A DNA stretch of 64,000 nt from Utricularia gibba (GCA_002189035.1 NEEC01000008.1:620001-684000); one strand, 5' to 3'; positions 1 to 11,448 are shown, counted from the first letter of the stretch. The notes: generated by a model from the sequence alone, not told the origin. Program-made: numbers and translations.

Positions 1-392
1 GTCTCAAGGTTCTGCGTATGGATTGGTGCTTAAACATCTCAGACAGCTCCTTAGACAGCATACTCTTCCTCTGCAGGGAACTTGAGGTTCTCGACATCAG
101 CTGTTGCGAGGAGATAACTGATGCTGCGTTCTTTGCAGTAGGTAACGAGGGTCTCAAGCTGGGATTGAGAATCTTGAAGTTAAAAAACTGCCCGAAGATT
201 ACGGCTGATGGAATTCTCCAAGTAGTGAGGACATGCTCAGCTCTTGAATATCTTGATCTGCGCGCATGTCCACATGTTACTGAAGCAAGTTGCAATGAGG
301 CTGGTGTAAGGTTTCCAAGCCATTGCAAGGTTAACTTTACAGGAAGCATTGCAGAACCAGAAGTTTGCTGCTACTCTGAGAAATTTGAGTAA
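1..392 (+). CDS. F-box/LRR-repeat protein, C-terminal part (partial at window edge)
   Basis: The reading frame is open from the window edge (codons in phase from base 3) to a stop at 390-392, so only the C-terminal end is here. The visible ~130 residues are leucine-rich repeats of the cysteine-containing type, with motifs such as LEVLDISCCEEITDAAF, LRILKLKNCPKIT and LEYLDLRACPHVT. In plants these repeats mostly occur in F-box proteins, the substrate-recognition subunits of SCF ubiquitin ligases. No F-box is visible because the 5' part lies outside the window, so the F-box assignment is inferred from the repeat type. The next gene is convergent on the minus strand. Confidence 0.7.
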   Translation, partial: LKVLRMDWCLNISDSSLDSILFLCRELEVLDISCCEEITDAAFFAVGNEGLKLGLRILKLKNCPKITADGILQVVRTCSALEYLDLRACPHVTEASCNEAGVRFPSHCKVNFTGSIAEPEVCCYSEKFE

Positions 393-645
393 GCTGGGCT
401 TGTTTTTCCTGTCATGTTATTGCTTGTTGTAACTAAAAGGTGTGTGCTTTCCGTTTCTGCTACTCCTCGCTCACATGATTTTAGCGGTGATATTAGTACT
501 GATTATTAAGGAGGTGATTATTTCCAAGACAGCATACTCTGAAGACACAGTCACTGAGGCTGGATCACTTTTTCCCTCAGTTTATTCACTATAAGACATA
601 CACATCCCGGAGATTTCCGTCAAGATTCAATCTTTAGCTTCTTTC

Positions 646-1941
646 TCAGCCAACGAGTCCCAAATTGAGAATTCCCATAGGATTCTGAGGCCAAGATCTG
701 TCTTTGGCTTTGGTGGCAAGGACTCTTCCCCACGCCATCCACCCACCAAACGTCATTCTTTTGTCCCAAGCACTTCCCCATTCCAGCATCAGTCTCAGCC
801 CTCTCTCCGCCGCTCTCTCGGCGGCTACAAACTTCCCCTGTCCCAGATATATCTGGGCGACAACTATGTATGGCTCTCCCACGAATGGGTTCTTCTCAAT
901 GCTCTTCAAGAGCATTTCTTCAGCTTTCTCAAGGCCTAGTTCAGCGGTTTTACATAATGCTTCCCAGTACAAATCCCTTGCTACAGTTTGATCCTCTGGA
1001 TGGAGAATCCTCCTGCAGCAATCGAAAACAGGGGGAATCACTAACTCCAAATCCTCATCTCTGTCCTGAGGCACTCCTCTGCCATGCTCTCTCCCCTCAG
1101 TTTCCATGTAGATCTCTTCTTCTCTTGCTATCAATTTGTATATGGCAGCCATTCGTGACGCAGAGTTCATCCACAGTCCAGGCCTGCCGTCTCCTGGCCA
1201 CAGAGCACCTGTGACGTTGCTGCCGGAAAACTCCAGCCGTCCGTTTGAGTTCTCGAAAAGAGCGTCTTGAAAACTGAAAAGCTGGTCACTGAAATCTGCA
1301 ATGGTCATGAGAAGGAAAATCGCTACGAGTCTCCTCGAAACCAAAACCTCTTCCCCTGTTTTAATATGCTTCACCACAATTCCTTCCGGGGGGCAAATGG
1401 ACTGGATTTTCAGTCTCCAGGGTTCCACATCTTTGAGATTCTCTTCCCGGCGACTGTTCTCCGACGATCGGAGATGCTCCTCGAGCTCCGCGTCCGTGTA
1501 CTGGAAAAGAAGTAAGTCGTGAATCAGCTGCTGGCGAGGGACCACGCAGAAGAGGTGTATAAGCCGCTCGGCTGCGGGACCCACGTGCCCACGAACTATG
1601 TCTCGGCCGGCGGCAGAAGGCGGAAATATCGCGAGATTGACGTAGGAGTTTGAGTAGGCCGAGTGGAAGAGACCGCAGAGGCAGACATCATCCTGCGCCT
1701 TCCAGAACTTGAGTATCCGGTACACGTCCACCAAGTGTTCGAGGAAAGTACCGTGCTTGTGCCAGCACTCGCCAGCTCCGGCAGCTGTTAGCACGGCGAC
1801 GAGACGTGGCAGAGCGGGGTCCACTGCTTCGAGCTCTCCGCGCAGAAAGGGACGAGCAGTTTCCAGAAGCTCCTGCAGACTTCCGTCATCTGAGTTCGTT
1901 GTAGACGGTGTGATCTGCAATGAATCGGACGACGGTGCCAT
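646..1941 (-). CDS. DUF6817 domain protein with TPR-like C-terminus
   Basis: Single-exon gene of 431 aa. Residues ~55-130 carry an HD-like histidine-rich signature (HKHGTFLEHLVDVYRILKFW, then VCLCGLFHSAYS) that I associate with the plant DUF6817 family of unknown function. Residues ~330-400 look like tetratricopeptide helices (AEEMLLKSIEKNPFVGEPY, then AERAAERGLRLMLEWG). No signal peptide or membrane segment is seen. The start at 1941 gives a natural N-terminus and no upstream in-frame ATG is better. The gene is divergent from cyclin-J18, with only 275 bp between the two start codons. The family name is from memory of the motif; the biochemical role is unknown. Confidence 0.7.
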   Translation of the reverse strand: MAPSSDSLQITPSTTNSDDGSLQELLETARPFLRGELEAVDPALPRLVAVLTAAGAGECWHKHGTFLEHLVDVYRILKFWKAQDDVCLCGLFHSAYSNSYVNLAIFPPSAAGRDIVRGHVGPAAERLIHLFCVVPRQQLIHDLLLFQYTDAELEEHLRSSENSRREENLKDVEPWRLKIQSICPPEGIVVKHIKTGEEVLVSRRLVAIFLLMTIADFSDQLFSFQDALFENSNGRLEFSGSNVTGALWPGDGRPGLWMNSASRMAAIYKLIAREEEIYMETEGREHGRGVPQDRDEDLELVIPPVFDCCRRILHPEDQTVARDLYWEALCKTAELGLEKAEEMLLKSIEKNPFVGEPYIVVAQIYLGQGKFVAAERAAERGLRLMLEWGSAWDKRMTFGGWMAWGRVLATKAKDRSWPQNPMGILNLGLVG

Positions 1942-2216
1942 GAAACTAAGAATCCGATCAGGTTTCGTGGATCAATACCGGATAAGAACTCCAGAAAATC
2001 AACGTGTGAAAAAGACAACCTCCATCCATCGCCTGGTTATCATGGGGGCCTTAAAGATATTATTATTGCAATGGGCTGTCAGCTCAATCCAGTGCGTCTT
2101 TAAGCGACGTTTTGAGGCCCAGATGCATCTTGACGGAAAATTCGAGGGAAAAAACGGTTGTCCATGATTCAAATACCCGATTCTTTACACATTGCGCGCT
2201 CAATTTCCTTCACCTC
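1942..2216. promoter_or_regulatory. short shared intergenic region between divergent genes
   Basis: The start codons of the DUF6817 gene (1941, minus) and cyclin-J18 (2217, plus) are 275 bp apart, so both 5' UTRs and both core promoters must fit here. I see no clear TATA box for either gene. A bidirectional promoter is inferred from spacing alone. Confidence 0.45.
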
Positions 2217-4005
2217 ATGAAGAAAGACCACTGCTCGTGTCTGAGATTGCGAGTGATCGAGTTCCTTATTCGATCCGCTCAGGTTTCCGGAGATTACTCC
2301 ATTGCTTTGTGTTTTCTGGTAACTGGTTCTCTAGATCAGTTACAATTTCAATGCTCTCTGACATTTTATGGTTTCGGTTCTGTTTCGGATCAAGCTGTTA
2401 GGTATTGTGCCGATTGTGAAGTACTCCGCTCTTTCGCTTTTCGCCGAGCGCTTTTGCCCTGCTCTCCTAAGGTGTATTCCGTTCTGTTACTAATATCATG
2501 GATTCAAAATGTTTTGGAGATTTTTGTTATGGAGACCATCGTCATTGAGGAAGTGTTCGTTAATCTTCTAGTTGCATCACAAGGAATTTCGCAATGCAAA
2601 CTATTGGTTCATTTCTTAGAGAATAGCTAGTAGGATCACTCAGTTGATCATAACCAGTCTGCGCATGCGTCTGAGTTCTTTAGTCTAGCATTTTATGATT
2701 CCTTCATTTCAAAAAATCAGTGTTTTTTTTTTTTTTTTTTTTGAAGAATACAAAACAAAAGGCACAATGCAAACTGGCTTCTCCACCCAATTGAAGAAAG
2801 CAAATTGCAACTATTTGCTCTTGTTTCATTGTGGGTCTCGAGCAAAGTATGCCAGCCAATGTTATTATATTTATAATCCGGTGTTGAGGCCTTTGAAAAC
2901 CTAGAAGTTCATTTATCGACAGATTCATGATTCGTCTCCCCATTCTGTGCAAAGCTTCCAATTATTATCAGATAACTATATCAAGGATCAGCATTATACA
3001 AAGGGAGATATTTTGGAAGCTGTGAGTTTCCTCACTCATTAGAATTTTTAACATCTTCTTTCATTTGCCGCTTACCAGAAAGCTTAAAAATGGTCCACAG
3101 GAAATAGTCTTCTTCCAGGTAACAACTTTTAGTATCTAGATATTACGTCATCACTTTGTCTAAAGTAGTCAGTATCCTACAGGTACTGAAATTCAGGATT
3201 GGCACTCTAAATATTGCCTATGCGCTCGTTGAAGAGCTTCACTATCAATTGAAGTGAGCCTTTTACTCCTAACCAGCAGTTTGATGATTGCAGTGTATTG
3301 AATCTGCCATTTCCTATTTCTCTGAATTTAAAACAGAACAGCTGCTTGCCTTGGGGAGTATGTAAAACTTGAAGCGTGTGAAGATATCATGGATCTGCTT
3401 TATGAGAACGAAGAAACATCAGTCCTTTATGATTCTTCAAAAGCTTTAGCTGCATCAATATTGGCATGTGCTGGAATCGCTTCTTCTGTCTTGCTTCTGC
3501 CCGTTGAAAATCAGTACTCAATACACTCCCTTTTCAGGTTGCAGCATATCTTATTACAGTGCCGACACAAGAGTTGGAATTCCCCGTGCTGCCTTGGGGT
3601 AAGATCTAAATACCCTCTTCCACGTTTCATGTTTTCTTCGTGAATCAACATGCATTTGGTGGAATATTATCCCCTTCTTGCCAAAAAGCTATGAAGGCTC
3701 CCATCGCACCAGCAGATGGGAATCAAGCCTTTATGATTGCACACGTTTGACTTAGGCTTTTAGGATGAACAGGCATTAAGCTTCATTTTACCATCATCAT
3801 CATCATCCCGTATTTCAACAGTTACCTTTTCTCTTGCTGTCGGGTTGTGACTTCATACATGACGACCCCTTCCAAATCTCCTGTATGAAGCTTTGATTTT
3901 CTGATGGTGCCTGCAGCCCGGTTTGCTACTTTATGCGAGGAAGAGGAGATTCTGCATTATGTAAAGGTTATCCTGAACCATATCTTCCACCCTCAAACAC
4001 AATGA
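2217..4005 (+). CDS. CYCJ18: Cyclin-J18-like cyclin
   Basis: Nine exons give a 235-aa protein: 2217-2282, 2395-2471, 2762-2846, 2905-3021, 3101-3118, 3183-3253, 3337-3467, 3545-3598 and 3917-4005. All introns are GT-AG and the phases fit. Together the exons give the layout expected of plant cyclin J18: LRLRVIEFLIRSAQ, IVPIVKYSALSLFAERF, WLLHPIEESKLQLFALVSLW, VLKFRIGTLNIAYALVEEL, DLLYENEETSVLYDSSKALA and ELEFPVLPW. The cyclin_N fold spans most of the protein, which should bind a cyclin-dependent kinase. Exon 5 is an 18-nt microexon coding EIVFFQ. Exon 4 could also start at 2908. The reading frame is intact. The overall layout was matched from memory of the Arabidopsis protein, which has about the same length. 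Confidence 0.88.
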
Positions 4006-4828
4006 TCGTTCACTCAACTGGTATGGCTTCTTTTCCCCTACCCATCTCATCCGCTGGTTTTTATTCTTTTAATTTCTCAATCCGCATATGCTTTTCCCTC
4101 AAATGACCCATCCTTGGTATTTCTCTTCTCGTTTGATGGAATGACTAGGCATAGTTTACAATAGAGGCAATCGACAACATGGCATGTGGGTAGAAAACAA
4201 CAAATTCATAGATAAGTATAGAATGTTCAACGTTTGCTTTTTCTGTTGCTATTGCCTTGAGAAACACGTCCTCTGAACTAGTAGGAACTGGATGTGACTT
4301 GTCATGAACAGAGTTTGTTGGTTATCAAGCATAATGTACCTCGTGTGTGGATTTCTTTAGAAAGTGGAACAGAGAGAAATGAACTAGGGGACAAGAACGT
4401 AACCTACACGAGCTCGTTGAGGTCTCCTCAGAGAATGAACTACTTAAACGCCCTGAAATTCTAAATCAGCACCCTTGGTATTTGATTTGGATTGGTATTG
4501 GGATAGGTTTCAACTTGGTTTGCATGATATTAAATAAACAAGTTTATCCAATATTTTTCATTATTACCAAAACCCCTCTGACTACAATCTTGAGCCCTAA
4601 AGGCTAAATAGGATTAATTTGTTTCCAATTGTACATGTGGCTGTTAGCATGCTCAGATCAATGATTTAAATTAGCACAGTTCATTTGTTTTAAAATCATA
4701 GGTTTAAAACAATTTGGGGTACATGTGAATTAATTTAACTTCATGATAAACTTGGATAATGGATTCAATCTGTTTAAATAATGATTAATGATTATGAAAT
4801 CTGATTTAATTCAAATTTATGACTAAAT

Positions 4829-4937
4829 TGGATAATGTATTCAAATCGTTTTGTTTAAAACACTGCTGTTTTATTACAGTGGTACTTAGTCGTAGGTTTT
4901 TTCAAGTTCGTGGTCAGAAGCGAGTAATTAAAAAAAT
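4829..4937 (+). repeat. direct repeat copy A (~110 bp)
   Basis: Matches 5486-5595 in the same orientation. Shared blocks include gataatgtattcaaatcg, cagtggtacttagtc versus tagtggtacttagtc, caagttcgtggtcagaa and agcgagtaatta, interrupted by small indels. The copies enclose about 550 bp of AT-rich DNA. Confidence 0.75.
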
Positions 4938-5485
4938 TATTAGGTTTCAATGTAAATTATTGAGTTTCGTTGGCAAAATAGTACTCTGCAAAACATTTAT
5001 GTATAAAATAGTCCTATTCTGAAAATCTTTGCGTAATACTTCTATTTTAAAAAATAATAATTATTTTTATTCAATATAAATTTTAATTGATGTATAAATG
5101 CGACATTTTAATGAATATAATATTTTTATTTAATGACAATTTTATTTTTGAAATACAATTGGTTTTTAAAATTGAAATTTTAAAAGAAATATAGTTAACT
5201 TTGTTAATAATATTTTTTGTAATTAATTATTGCTGATCATTCATATTAATAGATTATAATATTATGAGTATAGTATTTCAAAAATTATATAATTACTCAC
5301 ATATATAATATTATATATATAGTTAATTTTAAGAATATTATTTTACATGTACATTGATTTACATATGTTGTTTAAGTTTATATAATATAACGATACGGGT
5401 GTGGGTTAACCGTGACCGACACCTATATGCGGTTTTATAGATGTGGATTATTGCTAACTTATATGTGGTCAACCCACTCATCCCA

Positions 5486-5595
5486 TGATAATGTATTCAA
5501 ATCGTTTTTTAAAATACTGCTGTTTTTTTTATAGTGGTACTTAGTCATAGGTTTTTGCAAGTTCGTGGTCAGAACTCAGAAGCGAGTAATTATTA
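5486..5595 (+). repeat. direct repeat copy B (~110 bp)
   Basis: Second copy of the repeat at 4829-4937. Differences are mostly in T-run length plus a short duplication (cagaactcagaagcg versus cagaagcg). The pair could be the ends of a small non-autonomous LTR-type element or a local duplication; no coding remnant lies between them. Confidence 0.75.
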
Positions 5596-6202
5596 AAACC
5601 ATTCAAAACAGTTTACTATTCCAAAAAAATATACAAAACAGAAATTATGGGTTTAAAGACACGTTTTTTGAATTTGTTGGAATGCGCGTTATGGTAAAAG
5701 GTGCTGTTGCTTCTTGCACGTCTCACGTGGAACCTGTGCCCATCCCAAACTGAAACTTCAAAGTAGCGGCGGTGTCTGGCTTGGCTTACGAGTCGGACAC
5801 GTTACCCTGTTTGTGACACCTTCACGAGAGTAGTACAATGATTGCCATTTTGCCATTAATAAAAAAGACCCCCCAAGACGCCCCTACATCACATCCCTGG
5901 CGCTTGGGTTGAGGATATTTTGAGGTTCCATTTAAAACGGGAAATTATATTTACTGGATAAAAATACATGGGGGCCCACCCAGTCCAGAATTATCGTATT
6001 CTGGGGGCCGGGGGAGGAGGAATCTGGTCCGCAGGCGGGGCGGTTCACATGGGCGGTTGGATTTTGGTAACCCGGATGAAGAATAAAATAGTAACCGAAC
6101 GGCGGGGAGAATGGTAACCGCTTTGGTCCACGGCACGTTATTCTAATTGCGTAATCCTCTCATCCAAAGGGACACAGGCTTTTCTTCGCCTCGCATGGGC
6201 AC

Positions 6203-6208
6203 TATAAA
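6203..6208 (+). promoter_or_regulatory. probable TATA box of the CIPK gene
   Basis: The sequence cactataaatgcc lies 170 bp upstream of the CIPK start codon, at the start of a pyrimidine-rich leader that contains a CTG/GCT triplet run at about 6253-6275. Position and sequence fit a plant TATA box. Confidence 0.6.
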
Positions 6209-6378
6209 TGCCTTCGCCCTGCGAGCTGTCTCATCTTCTCTCAACTCTGAGGTGTTGCTGCTGCTGCTGCTGCATTCGACGAGAGTTTTCGTGTACGTGG
6301 CGAGGGGTGCGCAGGGCGGCGGTGGTTTAACAGTGGTTTCCGGTTGTTGATTTTTATTGAATTTTTGAGGAGTCGATC

Positions 6379-9202
6379 ATGGTTCTGGCGCGGATGAAGG
6401 AACCTGGCGGCGACTACAGGACTTTACGGCTGGGGAAGTACGAATTAGGCCGAACTCTTGGGGAAGGGAACTTCGGCAAGGTCAAGTACGCTACTGACGT
6501 CGAGTCTGGGCTTGCCTTCGCAATCAAGATCCTGGACAAGCGCAAAATCCTCGATCTCAAGATCGATGATCAGGTCAGTCCGTTCTGTCTGGTTTTCCGA
6601 AATCTGTTCTGCGATTTCAGATCAACTTGCGGTTACCTGTCGCTTCTCTGAACACGCTGAGATGAATTGCTCTGCAAGCGAAATACCGAACTCGCTTTCG
6701 GTTTAATTTTGTCTAATGGCGCTCATCGAATCTTTCCGCGTTCTAATTTGCTCCGTGATCAATGCCGATCTGGTTTTCAATCTTGTGACTCGATTGAAAA
6801 TTTGTTGCAGATAAAGAGGGAGATCGGGACATTGAAACTCCTAAAGCATCCAAACGTCGTCCGTCTGCATGAGGTAATTTGACTACTCTCCGAGTTGGGT
6901 CCTCCAGGCGCTTTGTCTTTCCCAACTTTGCGTGTTGGCCTGCGCATTCGATACGTCACCATTACGTTTCAATGTGCAAGTTGTGGATCTAGACTTAGAG
7001 TCTAGACCCGAGGGGTATTCGGATAAGAACAGATAAATTAGTGCGCCTTAGTGTATAATTCTAATACACCCGAATCTCTTACTTAGGAAAAGATTTAAAT
7101 GGTTTTCACCTATATTAAGTTTGGAAGATGGGGATTAACCATGCGCCCCTGTGTGAAGTTTTTAGTTTCTGCATGCAGCTGGATGCCATGATCGGTCAAA
7201 CACCCTTGTCTTCTTGTTGCTTTCGCATTGAATGGGCCTGAAAAATCTCTTTCGAGGATGGGTGGTTGATAAAAATTTCTTTCCAGGATGCAGCTAAATT
7301 GAATCTTGCGTGGAAATGCGGTGTCGAATTCTTATACTGCTTTGTGTTTTCTACCAGGTCTTGGCAAGCAAGGTGAAGATCTACATGGTCCTTGAGTATG
7401 TGGATGGATGTGAGCTTTTTGAAGAAATAGTAAGTGCGATGCAGCTTATCTTTTGTGTGATGGATGGTATACGTGACTAAACCAATATTCAGGCGACCAG
7501 AGGAAAACTAACCGAAGAAAAAGGCAGGAGGTATTTTCAACAATTGATTAATGGTGTCAGCTATTGCCACAACAAAGGCGTTTTCCACAGAGATCTCAAA
7601 GTACGTACCACCTATTCTCAGAACATGACGTCTGCCTTTACTTAGTATTATTATTTAACCGTTCTGATACAAAATGTTTGTTTTGTTGTTAAGCGCAGCT
7701 GGAAAATGTACTGATCGACGCAAGAGGCACCCTCAAAATTACCGATTTCGGGCTAAGTGCACTGCCTCAGCACTTGCGGGTATACCTGCTGCTTCTCCAA
7801 AGCTATCAGAACTTTCTTCTTCTTGCGAGTGTGCTCATACTTCTTTTGTTCACATGTGTAGGTCGATGGATTGCTGCATACAACATGTGGAAGCCCAAAC
7901 TATGTCGCCCCAGAAGTTCTTTCTAACAGAGGGTACGACGGTGCCGCCTCGGACACATGGTCTTGTGGTGTTATCTTGTACGTCATTCTCATGGGGTACC
8001 TTCCATTTGATGACCGGAATCTCGTCGTACTTTATCAAAAGGTATTGCCGTCATCCGCGCATTTGAATTTCTGGACGGGAGTGTACCTTAACAGTTCTGT
8101 TGATCTTCACCAAACCCACTCAGATTTTCAAGGGAGATGCCAAGATACCGAAATGGATATCTCCAGGAGCAAAGAACCTGATAGCGAGGATTCTGGATCC
8201 GAACCCCAAAACTCGAATCACCATTGATCAGATAAAAGAAGACGAATGGTTCAAACAAGGCTATGCTCCAATTTACCCTGATGAGGAAGACGAAAATGCG
8301 GATTGCGAATTATCATCCATACCTGAGGTGGTCAGTATATTTTCGAAAGCTTTGCTTAATCCTCACCAGCTAAATTTCATGAAAAACACCTGAAACTGAC
8401 ACCTTCCAAAGCCTTCGGATGCAGAGCAACATTCCGAGTCGCCCCCTGTTATCAACGCTTTTCAGCTTATTGGAATGGCATCGAGTTTAGATCTCTCAGG
8501 CTTCTTTGAGAAGGAGGTAAACATGAATAATATATGTCAGAACCTGCTGCTATACTTGCTATAGTCATGTCTCAGTTCTTAATCTTGCAACAAGTTGTGA
8601 GATAATAAAACCTGCTCAACATGATCATCATCAGGATGTCTCTGAGAGAAGGATACGGTTCACCTCCAACTACTCCCTAGAGAGCTACTGGAGAGGATTA
8701 AGAACACAGCTGTTCTGATGGGTTATCATGTCCACAAGAAGAACGGAAAGGTCAGTTCAGACAGAATAAAACACTTGTTCAAGAAAAAAAAAAAAAAAAA
8801 AAACCTTTCCCTTGGTTGGAGTTACCAAAATCTAAAACATTTGCAGTTGAAGCTGATCCGAGGGTGCAAAGGTCAGAAAACTCCTGGATGCGTTTCAGTC
8901 ATCGCGGAAGTAAGTGACAAAATAGACTTTTAAGTAGTTACATGCGCACATCATAACTCTAACAAGTTATAACTGGACCAGGTTTTTGAGATAAGCCCCT
9001 CATTGCGAGTAGTGGATTTGCAAAAGGCGGAGGGTGATCCTATTGAGTACAGACAGGTGCTTATTCCACGCCGTTGCACACACCTCTCATGTGCGTGCAT
9101 ACACCTTTTCTGACCTGATAATTTTAATTGCTGCAGTTCTGCACACAATTGTCAAACGAATTGGGTGTCTCTAGTATCCGAGAGGAGCCTAACTCACAAT
9201 GA
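6379..9202 (+). CDS. CBL-interacting protein kinase, CIPK1-like, frameshifted in the C-terminal domain
   Basis: Twelve exons: 6379-6573, 6811-6873, 7358-7429, 7493-7600, 7699-7779, 7862-8041, 8124-8330, 8412-8516, 8635-8750, 8847-8909, 8982-9056, 9137-9202. The kinase domain has the glycine loop [10 protein letters not shown], the Lys in [30 protein letters not shown] and [19 protein letters not shown] motif ([19 protein letters not shown]) follows, which binds CBL calcium sensors. The intron-rich structure and sequence resemble CIPK1/17/21. Exon 9 is 116 nt, one short of a codon multiple; read as given, translation stops at 8716-8718 (364 aa) and the PPI domain is lost. One extra C in the run 8675-8677 restores the frame through the conserved last exons to TGA at 9200-9202 (443 aa). 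Confidence 0.9.
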
Positions 9203-9590
9203 TTTTGGAAGCATAAGCTCTTTGGCTACTGATGGCGCAACAAGGCCACATTCAAATTTAAACCCCGGGGGAGAGTATATTTGTCTCATTGGTATTTTTT
9301 TATAGCTTGCGACATGTAAAAAGGGTGGGTTTTTTTTTTTTTTTTTTTTGTTCCTATTGGAGAGGAAGAGTACCAGTTTTACTGTGTAACTTGATTCATG
9401 CACATACCTGTACAGAACATAATTCATGGAAGGCCTTTGGGATGTTCTCAGGCCGGAGGTCTCTCTTCCATTTGAAACTTTTCATTCAACACTGTCTTGT
9501 ATTGACCGTCTCTATACTCCAAGTTCCTCATTAGCTCAACCTGCAACAAGAACCGAACATAACAAAAGGCTGGTTGTGCATCGAAAAAAA

Positions 9591-11448
9591 TCATGCTGCT
9601 TCGGCCATAGTCACCTGTTTCTGGAACATATCAAATTCTTCTGAGCTCAGAGAGCCATCGTTGTTGGAATCGAGAAGCTGCATCATCTCCCGGGCATCCT
9701 CTCCTTCCGCTCCGAGTTCTTCCATTACATCCATGAGCTCCTGAATGCTGATGATACCATCTCCATTTTTGTCCAGCAGGCGGAAGACTCGGCTTCTATT
9801 ATCAACTTCAGGGTCCTTGTGATCGTTGGATGGAAAATCTCTGAGTCGAAGAGCTGCTAGTTCTGCAGCAGCCATCATGATGGCCTTCAGCCGCCTCACC
9901 TGAGAGGATTAGCAACATCATGCTGGAGGGTTAGCGGTGTCAATTCATGGGGCAACAATTCATTCTTCCATCACCTCTTCTGGATCAGTGAGGCCTCCTT
10001 TGTATAGTGCATGAGATGCAGTGCCACCAGCCGCCAAAAGATCCATCTCTGAGGTACGAATCTGTATCTCCATCGATGGTCTTTTCTTGCTTTCCTCACT
10101 AACATCAACCGCCAAGTGCAAACTTCTGTAACCGTTAACCTTGGGGTTCATGATATAGTCCTTGGACCTGCCGGGTATCTCTCTCCACAACGATTGGACT
10201 ATCTCACGTGCTCGGTAACAGGCCTTTTCTCCAACTGCAGAAGACTCAGGTCCGGATGCACATCTCAGAATTACTCTTAGACCCAAGATATCGTTCACTT
10301 GGTCAGGTTTCCTCCCATCTCTGAGCAGTTTCTTCATAGTGCTGTAACGACTCTTAAACCGGCCTTCAATGGAGATGCCTTCCACGAGTTCCATCAGACA
10401 GGGGTCCGATTTCAGGGACTGGAGCAGCTTTTCCTTGTAGATGTCGATAAGAGGGTTGCTTCCATTCTCATGGCTCCTCAACCAGGAATCCACATAAAGG
10501 TATGAGTATGGAAACAAGTACTGAAAAGACCGATCCTCAAGCTCATGGGATAAAGCGTTCATCCCAACAGCATGTGCCAGTGGAGCATGTATCTTTATAA
10601 CCTCCAGAGCCATGCTCTGCTGCTTGTAGCGAGGGAGGTGGTTAAGGTGCCTCATCATGTCCAGCTTCAGAACCAAGTCCAGAATTATTGCCCTGGAATC
10701 GTAGAATGTGAAGCAGAATCTCCTCAGTTCTGAGGCACTCTCATCATCTAACTCTCCCATCTTCAGAGAAAGGTTCCTCAAGCGCGAGCTTTCATGAAGT
10801 AGATGAGCAGTAGCTGTTCCAATCCTACCCCTAACTTCAGACATCGGTATTCCACGTCCATCTACAGCTTCCCTTAGAAATCCAGCAGAGATAACCTCAG
10901 CATCCATCTGCAGCCAGTTTTATAATCAGAACAGGCATGGCCGGAGGAAGGGAGGAGGCATAGTTAGTTGACCTGAAGATCAGCCAGCATAGTAGCGATA
11001 GACAGGGCTTTGGACAGCGGAGCCCGGCCATCTGGAAGCAGCGGCAGTGATTGGAGAACGGGAATCGAGACCTTGAGTGCCTTGAAAAGCAAGCGTGAGG
11101 AGCTACTGGACAGCGCCGCCGTGTGACTCATTCTCTCCGTGAGTTCATTAAAAGCCCCAATCAACTCCACCACCATCTTCCCCCCGGCTGCTCCAGCGTC
11201 ATAACCGCTTCGTTCGAAGCTGCTCGCACCATCAACAGCTGATGCACGATCCTCTTGCTACTGCGCCCTAGATTTGCCGAGGAACAATAAACGAAGCGTG
11301 ATTCGACGAATTCTCGTTGGGGTAAAAAAGCCCTAGCGTCCGCATATCTGAAATCAACCGCCATCACGGCACGAGAGTTGAGTTGAGGCGCGCCTTTCCC
11401 CGGCCACCGTCGTCTGCAGCTGGTGCCTGGATGTCCCTGAGAGGCCAC
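9591..11448 (-). CDS. CRSH: Calcium-activated RelA/SpoT homologue (CRSH), chloroplast (p)ppGpp synthetase
   Basis: Three exons: 10973-11448, 10908 side starting at 10907 down to 9975, and 9899-9591. The N-terminus looks like a transit peptide. A degenerate HD-type domain follows (DAEVISAGFLREAVDGRGI). The RelA/SpoT synthetase domain carries GRFKSRYSTMKKLLRDGRK, NDILGLRVILR, NGYRSLHLAVDV and MEIQIRTSEMD. Two C-terminal EF-hands are clear: DKNGDGIISIQE and DSNNDGSLSSEE. This order is specific to plant CRSH, which makes (p)ppGpp in chloroplasts in response to Ca2+. The first exon is frameshifted at the C run 11180-11185: one more C joins the transit-peptide frame to MVVELIGAFNELTERM. The start is 11448, or the in-frame ATG at 11364. 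The CIPK gene is convergent, 389 bp away. Confidence 0.92.

Larger units (their letters stand above)
4006..6202. other. AT-rich intergenic region
   Basis: No gene is recognised. The first ~250 bases are probably the 3' UTR of the cyclin gene. The centre (about 4500-5600) is strongly AT-rich and holds the pair of direct repeats listed separately. The last ~450 bases are more GC-rich and are probably the CIPK promoter. Confidence 0.6.

Noticed and set aside
52-545. 14-bp repeat agacagcatactct at 52 and again near 530
   Set aside because: Too short and isolated to indicate an element; one copy is in coding sequence.
2112-2630. 172-aa unspliced frame as a separate gene
   Set aside because: Only its part from 2217 to 2282 is real; the rest reads through an intron and out of frame with cyclin-J18 exon 2.
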